Source: Gelidibacter gilvus (lineage in GTDB: Bacteria; Bacteroidota; Bacteroidia; Flavobacteriales; Flavobacteriaceae). From it: DNA of 64,000 nt. Each line of letters opens with the position of its first letter. Positions within the stretch are counted from its first letter, which is position 1. Under the pieces are notes generated by a model. That model worked only from the letters and a program-made list of their open reading frames with translations. It was not told the origin of the DNA and did no database searches. Below, one piece after another: positions 1 through 6,886 of this stretch. A program made the translations under genes and the position numbers. The DNA lies in NCBI RefSeq assembly GCF_004115975.1, contig NZ_SDDZ01000009.1, positions 1 to 64,000 on the forward strand, in the 5' to 3' direction.

Positions 1-675
1 TCTGCACCCTATTTTGAAAAGCATGAAATGCGCATTCAAAATAGCTGGTTGAACTAACCCCGCTTTTTAGCGGGGTCTCAAGCTTATAGATGCAATATCT
101 CTGCACCCTATTTTGAAAAGCATGAAATGCGCATTCAAAATAGCTGGTTGAACTAACCCCGCTTTTTAGCGGGATCTCAAGCTTATAGATGCAATATCTC
201 TGCACCCTATTTTGAAAAGCATGAAATGCGCATTCAAAATAGCTGGTTGAACTAACCCCGCTTTTTAGCGGGGTCTCAAGCTTATAGATGCAATATTTCT
301 GCACCCTATTTTGTAAAGCATGAAATGCGCATTCAAAATAGCTGGTCGAACTAACCCCGCTTTTTGGCGGGGTCTCAAACTTATAGATGCAATTTCTCTG
401 CACCCTATTTTGTAAAGCATGAAATGCGCATTCAAAATAGCTGGTTGAACTAACCCCGCTTTTTAGCGGGGTCTCAAGCTTATAGACGCCATATTTTTGC
501 ACCCTATTTTGAAAACCATGAAATGCGCATTCAAAATAGCTGGTTGAACTAACCCCGCTTTTTGGCGGGGTCTCAAACTTATAGATGCCATATCTCTGCA
601 CCCTATTTTGATAAGCATGAAATGCGCATTCAAAATAGTTGGTTGAATTAACCCCGCCGAAAGACACGGTCTCAG
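1..675 (+). repeat. Tandem array 1: seven 99-bp double-hairpin repeats
   Basis: Copies begin at 1, 100, 199, 298, 397, 496 and 595, an exact 99-bp period. In copy 1 the arms CTATTTTGA (9-17) and TCAAAATAG (36-44) enclose a small GCAT-GAA-ATGC hairpin (21-31). The block GCTGGTTGAACTAA (44-57) follows, then the hairpin CCCCGC-TTTTTA-GCGGGG (58-75) and a 24-bp linker. Copies 1-3 are almost identical. Copies 4-6 carry a few substitutions. Copy 7 has lost its second hairpin (about 655-675). The array probably extends left of the window. There is no reading frame through it and no U-run after the GC hairpin, so it is not a plain terminator. Its function is unknown. Confidence 0.95.
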
Positions 676-927
676 GGTGGAATGTCGAGTTTAGTTCGAA
701 TACATCCGATATTTTAATTCCATGTTATAACCCTGAAACTACGCAATCAAAGCTTGCTGTTCCCCTATATTTTTAAAAGTCAACTTTCAAATCTCATCCA
801 AGGTACATCGTCCCCATCCAATCCTCGTAAAAATCCTACTTTTTTATCACCCTCAAAGGCAGTCGTTCATAAATATTTTGAATATATTTAAGTCGTTAAA
901 AAATTAATTCAACAAATTTCAAAAATC
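676..927. other. Intergenic leader between array 1 and the first gene
   Basis: This 252-base spacer holds the decayed end of the array and then AT-rich sequence. I see no ORF, RNA gene or clear promoter match. The last 60 bases are A/T-rich, as is usual for leaders in this group. Confidence 0.5.
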
Positions 928-1605
928 ATGAAAATCACATATTACGGTCACTCGAGTTTAGGAATTGAAGTCAATGATGTCAATATTTTAGTGGATCCTT
1001 TTATTTCAGCCAATGAAAAGGCGTCCCACATTGATATCAATACTTTAAAGGCCGATTATATTCTTTTAACCCACGCACATCAAGATCACGTTTTAGATGT
1101 TGAAGTTATAGCCAAGCGCACTAATGCCATGATTGTGTCCAACTTTGAAATTGCCAGTCATTTTGAGGCAATGGGTTTAGAAGTGCATCCAATGAACCAT
1201 GGCGGCTCGTGGGATTTTGAATTTGGCACGGTCAAATATGTTGTTGCTATTCATACCTCGTCATTTGCAGATGGCACTTATGGTGGGCAACCAGGAGGTT
1301 TTGTCATTGAAGGCGAACGAAAAAATATTTACATTGCTGGAGATACGGCACTGACCATGGATATGAAACTTATTCCGATGCGCCTTAAGCTAGATCTGGC
1401 GATTCTTCCAATAGGCGATAACTTTACCATGGGTGTTGATGACGCTATCATTGCCAGCGACTTTATCCAATGTGATAAAATTATGGGCTACCATTATGAT
1501 ACGTTTGGCTATATCGAAATTGATCATGAAGAAGCCAAGCGCAAATTTTTTGATAAGAACAAGGATTTGATGTTGTTGGAGATTGGGGAGGGGATTGAGT
1601 TGTGA
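928..1605 (+). CDS. UPF0173-type metallo-beta-lactamase-fold hydrolase
   Basis: This 225-aa protein is a cytoplasmic metal-dependent hydrolase of the MBL fold, UPF0173 (YtkL-like) group. The metal-binding motif THAHQDH is complete (H49, H51, D53, H54). H8, H109, D139 (in AGDT) and H189 (in GYHYDT) supply the other conserved positions. There is no signal peptide and the length is normal for the family. The substrate is not known. From memory, flavobacteria often carry this gene near menaquinone genes, which fits menC and menE 3 kb downstream. It converges with the SDR gene, leaving 3 bases between the stops. Confidence 0.9.
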   Translation: MKITYYGHSSLGIEVNDVNILVDPFISANEKASHIDINTLKADYILLTHAHQDHVLDVEVIAKRTNAMIVSNFEIASHFEAMGLEVHPMNHGGSWDFEFGTVKYVVAIHTSSFADGTYGGQPGGFVIEGERKNIYIAGDTALTMDMKLIPMRLKLDLAILPIGDNFTMGVDDAIIASDFIQCDKIMGYHYDTFGYIEIDHEEAKRKFFDKNKDLMLLEIGEGIEL

Positions 1606-1608
1606 TTA

Positions 1609-2400
1609 TCACCTCACCTCACTCCTCAACAAATACCAATGCAAAAACTTTGGTACAAAGCGTTTCAAATAAACTCCTAAAACTTCTGTTTTGCCAATAT
1701 AAACCTCAAACTTTTCTTTTTCAATCGCTTTGAGCATCCGTTTTGCAAAGGCATCAACGTTCAGTCCATTTTGAGTGGATTCATCTTGGTGTTTTTGTTG
1801 GCTGCCATCTCCGGTCAGGGCGTTTTTGGCGACATCGGTATTGACAAAGCCTGGACAAATCATGGTCACTTTGATGTGGTCTTTGTCATGTTCCAATCTT
1901 AAAGTATCGAAAAAACCGTGCAGGGCATGCTTAGCACCACAATATCCGGATCGAAGCGGACTGCTGAATTTGCCCATGACACTTGATACGGTTACAAATT
2001 GCCCAGATTTGCGTTCCACAAAATGCGGCAATAGGGCTTTTGTAAGCGCCACCGTACCCAAATAATCAATGTCCATGAGTTTTTTGTACACCTCAATATT
2101 GGTGTCAATCACCAAAGATCGCTGACTGATACCACCATTATTGATAAGAATATCAATGGTACCAAAACATTGAATAGCTTCTAGGGCAATGGGTCCCATC
2201 TGATTATAATCCACTAAGTCAAATGCCAACACTGCAACACGCTCTGGGTTTTTACATTGCGCTTTGACTGCTTCAAGCGCATCCTTTCGTCTTGATGATA
2301 GAATCAATTGGCAATTGTATTGTGATAGTTCTAAGGCTAACGCTTTTCCGATGCCACTTGAGGCGCCAGTAATCCAGATTGTTTTGTTGTTGAAATTCAT
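1609..2400 (-). CDS. Short-chain dehydrogenase/reductase (SDR)
   Basis: This 263-aa classical SDR uses NAD(P)H to reduce or oxidise a carbonyl or alcohol. It shows the nucleotide-binding GASSGIG motif (12-18), NNGG (87-90), the catalytic serine in VTVSS (139-140) and YCGAK (Y153, K157). The C-terminal extension to a basic tail resembles DHRS7 or 11-beta-HSD-like SDRs that act on lipid-like substrates, but the substrate cannot be read from sequence. It lies downstream of the sterol-desaturase-type gene on the same strand, with a gap of about 96 bases, so the two may be co-transcribed. It could act on a fatty or sphingoid-like chain; that is inference. Confidence 0.88.
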   Translation of the reverse strand: MNFNNKTIWITGASSGIGKALALELSQYNCQLILSSRRKDALEAVKAQCKNPERVAVLAFDLVDYNQMGPIALEAIQCFGTIDILINNGGISQRSLVIDTNIEVYKKLMDIDYLGTVALTKALLPHFVERKSGQFVTVSSVMGKFSSPLRSGYCGAKHALHGFFDTLRLEHDKDHIKVTMICPGFVNTDVAKNALTGDGSQQKHQDESTQNGLNVDAFAKRMLKAIEKEKFEVYIGKTEVLGVYLKRFVPKFLHWYLLRSEVR

Positions 2401-2496
2401 TTATGATGAAATTGAAGTTGACACATCTACTGTGTTCAGTGTGACAAGTTGATAAAAGCTAGTGAATTTAAATTACTACCAACTACTGACTAACGG

Positions 2497-3474
2497 CTAC
2501 CGACTGTCTACTGCCGACCCGCTCGAACGTGCTTTTTCTAGCTCCACTTCATTGAGGCGAGTTGTATGGGCAGGCTGAGTACTGCCAACTGATTCCTCCC
2601 ATTCCTTACGTAAATCATCACTCAATTTTCCTGTGCCATCATGTTTCCATCCGGGAGGTTTGACAATATATTTTGCGCGATCAAAGACCGATTTTTTCCC
2701 AGAGAACACGTCCTTGCCCATAGCTATCCATTCATGAAAGGCGACTTTTAAAGGATTGTGGGTGTTGATATTGCTGACCAAACCATAAATCACTTTTTCA
2801 TCTTTGAGCTCTGGCTGGAACGTGCCAAATAACTTATCCCAAATAATAAAAATTCCTGCATGGTTTCTATCCAAATATAATGGATTACTCCCATGGTGCA
2901 CACGGTGATGTGACGGGGTGTTCATCACGCTCTCAAACCATTTGGGCATTTTGTCGATAGCTTCCGTATGGATCCAGAATTGATACAGCAAACTTACAGA
3001 CATCTGCAATAAAATCATTCCGGGATGAAATCCAACCAAGGGCAACCATAACCAGAAAATAAAGGTGTAGAATCCACCAGACCAAGTTTGTCGTAAAGCA
3101 GTGCTCAAATTATAATGTTCTGAAGAATGGTGAACCACGTGAGACGCCCAAAACAATCGGTTTTCATGAGAAATGCGATGGAACCAATAATACGAAAAAT
3201 CATCGGCAAATAGCAAGAGCACAAAACTCCACCACGCAAAGGGTATGGTGAAAATTCTGAAGTTTTCATAGATCACCATAAAAACCAATAAGACTGCAGC
3301 TTTGCTGAAGAATCCCAAAAAGACATTGCCAAATCCCATGGCAATAGAGGTAAAGGCATCTTTGGTTTCGTAAGATTTTTTGTTTTCCTTGATGCTGACA
3401 TATAGTTCTAATAACATCGAAATGACGAAAAACGGTATGGCGTAAAGAATAATATTTGGAAACTCAGGCATCAT
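2497..3474 (-). CDS. Sterol desaturase / fatty acid hydroxylase family membrane protein (paralogue 1)
   Basis: This 325-aa integral membrane di-iron hydroxylase has hydrophobic stretches at about 8-27, 55-70 and 80-95. The histidine clusters of the superfamily are present: HRISH (99-103), HVVHH (112-116) and HHRVHH (189-194). The family hydroxylates or desaturates lipids; the substrate here is unknown. A close paralogue lies at 59652-60653, and both end with a PPGW-x-HDG motif. The last 25 or so residues are coded by sequence resembling dispersed intergenic repeats: a 16-base string at about 2576-2591 recurs beside the uvrA stop. The native C-terminus may therefore have been altered. Confidence 0.9.
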   Translation of the reverse strand: MMPEFPNIILYAIPFFVISMLLELYVSIKENKKSYETKDAFTSIAMGFGNVFLGFFSKAAVLLVFMVIYENFRIFTIPFAWWSFVLLLFADDFSYYWFHRISHENRLFWASHVVHHSSEHYNLSTALRQTWSGGFYTFIFWLWLPLVGFHPGMILLQMSVSLLYQFWIHTEAIDKMPKWFESVMNTPSHHRVHHGSNPLYLDRNHAGIFIIWDKLFGTFQPELKDEKVIYGLVSNINTHNPLKVAFHEWIAMGKDVFSGKKSVFDRAKYIVKPPGWKHDGTGKLSDDLRKEWEESVGSTQPAHTTRLNEVELEKARSSGSAVDSR

Positions 3475-3614
3475 TATTAAGGTGTTATACGATTTTAGAT
3501 TTTTTATGGATTGTTATGTCCAGCACATAGCGTTCGAAACATATACTATCGAGAAGTAAGTCCTTTTTTCATTTCTTAAAAATACAAAATTATTTGACTA
3601 TTTTTGAACCTATT

Positions 3615-4649
3615 ATGATAGCAACCTACCAAAAACATACACTCAATTTTAAACAGGCCAGCGGAACTTCGCGAGGCGTCCTAAAAACGAAGGATACTTG
3701 GTTCATTATCATTGCATCTGAAGGTAAAAAAGGTGTTGGCGAATGCGGCATGTTTAGGGGCTTGTCTGTTGATGACCGGCCGGATTTTGAGCAAAAACTG
3801 CAATGGGCTTGTCAAAACATTCATCTTGGTTTGGATATCCTGCTCAGTGAGCTTGTCGAACTGCCCAGCATCCAATTTGGACTGGAAATGGCATTTCTTG
3901 ATTTAGAAAACAAGACCGCTTTTGAATTGTTTCCTTCTAGATTCACAAAAGGGGAGGATACGATTCCAATCAACGGATTGATCTGGATGGGATCGGAAGC
4001 TTTTATGAGAGAGCAGATCACATCGAAAATTGAAGAGGGTTTCACCTGTATCAAGCTTAAAATCGGTGCCATCGATTTTCAAACTGAACTGGATTTGCTT
4101 AAATCCATAAGATCCCATTTTTCTGCAGCAGATATTGAATTGCGTGTGGATGCCAACGGGGCATTTTCGCCTGACGAAGCTTTGGAGAAACTAAAGCGCC
4201 TATCTGACTACCAGTTGCATTCTATAGAACAACCCATCAAACAAGGGCAAGTGGAGGAGATGGCGAGACTTTGCGAAACCACACCGCTTGATATTGCTTT
4301 GGATGAAGAATTAATTGGCGTTTTTGATGTTGCAGATAAGTATGATTTACTACAAACAATAAAACCACAGTACATCATTTTAAAACCTACGTTGGTAGGC
4401 GGATTTCAGGGCGGTAATTCGTGGATTAAAGCAGCTAATGACGGTAAAATAGACTATTGGATTACGAGTGCCTTAGAGAGTAATGTTGGGTTGAATGCGA
4501 TTGCGCAATGGACCTACACTTTACAAAACGATCGCCCTCAAGGTCTTGGAACTGGAGGGTTGTTTACCAATAATATTGACAGTCCGTTAGAAGTGAAAAA
4601 TGGTAATTTGCAGTATAATAATAAAACAAATTGGAATTTTAATTTATAA
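3615..4649 (+). CDS. menC: o-Succinylbenzoate synthase (MenC)
   Basis: This enolase-superfamily enzyme dehydrates SHCHC to o-succinylbenzoate in menaquinone synthesis. Numbered from the ATG at 3615, it has the KxK pair (K147, K149), metal ligands D179 (VDAN), E205 and D230/E231 (LDEE), and the second catalytic lysine K257 (ILKP). A TTG at 3594 would add seven residues. The ATG gives the usual MxATY start, so I chose it. A dipeptide epimerase is the main alternative, but the menE-like gene two genes downstream favours MenC. The CPBP gene starts 6 bases after the stop, which suggests one transcript. Confidence 0.9.
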   Translation: MIATYQKHTLNFKQASGTSRGVLKTKDTWFIIIASEGKKGVGECGMFRGLSVDDRPDFEQKLQWACQNIHLGLDILLSELVELPSIQFGLEMAFLDLENKTAFELFPSRFTKGEDTIPINGLIWMGSEAFMREQITSKIEEGFTCIKLKIGAIDFQTELDLLKSIRSHFSAADIELRVDANGAFSPDEALEKLKRLSDYQLHSIEQPIKQGQVEEMARLCETTPLDIALDEELIGVFDVADKYDLLQTIKPQYIILKPTLVGGFQGGNSWIKAANDGKIDYWITSALESNVGLNAIAQWTYTLQNDRPQGLGTGGLFTNNIDSPLEVKNGNLQYNNKTNWNFNL

Positions 4650-4655
4650 GTTGAT

Positions 4656-5642
4656 ATGTATATAGCTCAAGCGTTTAAAGGTTTACATGAGTGGTGGCGT
4701 TATGTGGTAGGTTTGATTATTGCCATAATAGGGGTGTTTGTTTTTTCTATTCCGCATGGTATTGGTATCATGTTTAAAACGATGCAAGGTGGCACTATTG
4801 ATCCATCAAAAATGAATGATGCCGCTTATCTTATGCAGCTTTTTGAGCCCAATGTCAATTTGGTGTTTATTCTATTGCCGTTTGTTGGTGGTTTTTTGTT
4901 TTTGCTAGGTGCTGTGAAGTGGTTGCATAAACAGTCCTTTCTCTCATTGACTACCGCACGTCCAAAAATTGATTGGAAACGGTTTTGGATCATCTTCTTC
5001 TTCTGGGGTATTTTATCTTCCAGCATGATTTTAGGAGGTTATTATATGTCGCCAGAAGACTATGTGTTCAATTTCAACTTACAGCCTTTTTTGATCCTTT
5101 GTGTCATTGCCATTCTTTTGGTACCCTTACAAACCAGTTTTGAAGAGTATTTATTTAGAGGTTACTTGATGCAAGGTATTGGGGTTGTTACAGGATACAA
5201 ATGGATTCCTTTGGTAATTACATCAGTAGTCTTTGGGTTGATGCATATCGCCAATCCAGAGGTGGACAAATTAGGGCCAATTATCATGGTGTATTATATT
5301 GGTACCGGATTGTTTTTAGGAATCATGACCTTGATGGATGAAGGTTTGGAGCTGTCCTTGGGCTTTCACGCAGCCAATAATTTGTTTACAGCCTTATTGG
5401 TCACTGCCGATTGGACCGCCTTTCAGACCCATTCTATTTTAAAGGATATGTCAGATCCGCAAGCGGCAGAGTTTATGGATGTTTTCATGCCCGTTTTTGT
5501 GATATTTCCAATTATTCTGTTTATACTTTCAAAACTCTACAACTGGACGGATTGGAAAGGAAAACTGTTCGGAAAAGTCATTGCACCGCCAAAAGAAGAT
5601 GACGGAATATTGCAAGAGATCAATGAGATTGGGACTGAATAA
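4656..5642 (+). CDS. CPBP-family intramembrane endopeptidase
   Basis: This 328-aa polytopic membrane protein belongs to the CPBP (Abi, CAAX protease and bacteriocin-processing) family. The catalytic EExxxR is EEYLFR (163-168). The partner histidines are in FGLMH (H197) and FHAANN (H238). Hydrophobic segments lie at about 16-34, 70-88, 110-130, 142-158, 185-200, 208-226 and 273-293. Substrates of bacterial members are rarely known. It sits 6 bases after menC and 92 bases before menE, so it probably shares their transcript. I know of no direct role in menaquinone synthesis. Confidence 0.9.
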   Translation: MYIAQAFKGLHEWWRYVVGLIIAIIGVFVFSIPHGIGIMFKTMQGGTIDPSKMNDAAYLMQLFEPNVNLVFILLPFVGGFLFLLGAVKWLHKQSFLSLTTARPKIDWKRFWIIFFFWGILSSSMILGGYYMSPEDYVFNFNLQPFLILCVIAILLVPLQTSFEEYLFRGYLMQGIGVVTGYKWIPLVITSVVFGLMHIANPEVDKLGPIIMVYYIGTGLFLGIMTLMDEGLELSLGFHAANNLFTALLVTADWTAFQTHSILKDMSDPQAAEFMDVFMPVFVIFPIILFILSKLYNWTDWKGKLFGKVIAPPKEDDGILQEINEIGTE

Positions 5643-5734
5643 TTTTTTATATTTTTTCCAGGTTAGCCGATCTGATTTCACCTGAAATCAATACCTTCGT
5701 TAACGTAAATAATTAGTATTAAAAAGCTTATAAA

Positions 5735-6805
5735 ATGACGCCTACATTTGATAAAATCCATTTAAAATTTAAATTAAATGCTAATAAATATACTTCTGAA
5801 GAACTTAAGGAAGTGGCTTACAGCTTAGTTAAGGAAGGTGCGCCATATGAAAAAGTTATGGGCGATTTCCTAATGGATTGGTTGGATTCCAAAGATTATA
5901 TCAATGTGCGGACATCGGGTTCTACAGGAAAGCCGAAATTGATGAAAGTGAGCAAGCAGGCCATGGTCAATTCGTCCATTGCAACAGGTAACTATTTTAA
6001 AATGGTACCAGGGCAAACCGCATTATTGTGCTTGCCTACTCATTATATTGCCGGGAAAATGATGTTGGTACGAGCGATGATTCTCGGATTGGAACTCGAC
6101 TTTGTAGATCCTACTACCCAACCTGTTTTTGACTATGGTAAGACCTACGATTTCTGCGCCATGATTCCTATACAATTGAAAAATACGGTAAAATACATTT
6201 ATAATATTAAGACCTTGATTATTGGAGGCGCTGCCATTTCAAAACCTTTGGAGGCATCCATTCAAGGCTTGAAAACTAAAATCTATGCTACTTACGGAAT
6301 GACTGAAACGGTGAGTCACGTTGCGGTAAGACGGATGAATGGGAAGCAGAAAATGACCTATTTCAAGGTGTTTCCAAAAGTAACAATTTCTCAGGATGAC
6401 AGAGGTTGTTTAATTATTAACGCTCCTAAAGTAGCGTCAGAGCCGTTAATTACAAATGATGTGGTGAAATTGCACTCAGCTACAGAGTTTGAGTTGATCG
6501 GTCGTATTGATAATATGGTCAATTCAGGGGGAGTTAAATTGTTTCCTGAACAAATTGAAGCCAAACTTGCGGAGCAGATTAAAGAGCGCTTTTTTATAGC
6601 TTCTGAACCGGATGCAGATTTGGGCGAAAAACTGATTCTTATTTTAGAAAGTGAAACAAACACTTTAAAAGCTTCAACATTTAAAGGGTTAGATAAATTA
6701 GAAATTCCGAAAGAAATCTATTCGGTTCCTAAGTTTAAAGAAACCGCAACGGGTAAAATTCAACGTAAGGAAACGCTTAAATTGCTAAAAAAGGACGTTC
6801 ACTAA
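5735..6805 (+). CDS. menE: AMP-binding enzyme, probable o-succinylbenzoate-CoA ligase (MenE)
   Basis: This 356-aa adenylate-forming enzyme has the P-loop RTSGSTGKPK (59-68), the core motif YGMTETVS (187-194) and a C-terminal GKIQRKE with the adenylation lysine. It should activate o-succinylbenzoate with ATP and CoA. It is shorter than E. coli MenE but in line with the compact forms in flavobacteria. The assignment rests on the ANL motifs together with menC two genes upstream. The next gene starts 81 bases later without obvious coupling. Confidence 0.85.
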   Translation: MTPTFDKIHLKFKLNANKYTSEELKEVAYSLVKEGAPYEKVMGDFLMDWLDSKDYINVRTSGSTGKPKLMKVSKQAMVNSSIATGNYFKMVPGQTALLCLPTHYIAGKMMLVRAMILGLELDFVDPTTQPVFDYGKTYDFCAMIPIQLKNTVKYIYNIKTLIIGGAAISKPLEASIQGLKTKIYATYGMTETVSHVAVRRMNGKQKMTYFKVFPKVTISQDDRGCLIINAPKVASEPLITNDVVKLHSATEFELIGRIDNMVNSGGVKLFPEQIEAKLAEQIKERFFIASEPDADLGEKLILILESETNTLKASTFKGLDKLEIPKEIYSVPKFKETATGKIQRKETLKLLKKDVH

Positions 6806-6886
6806 ACAAAACGTCCACTTCACTCATTTCTGATTTTATAAGATGGTTTTAGAGTATAGTTTTACTGTAAACTAAAATCAATTATT

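Noticed and set aside
1-690. CRISPR array
   Set aside because: The whole 99-bp unit repeats, linkers included, so there are no unique spacers. No cas gene is in the window.
1-690. Integron attC array (GTTGAAC resembles an R' core GTTRRRY)
   Set aside because: The opposing R'' core is absent at the other end of the hairpin, there are no cassette genes between units and no integrase is seen.
1775-2065. 96-aa plus-strand ORF inside the SDR gene
   Set aside because: It is antisense to a gene with a complete motif set, with no start context and no family resemblance.
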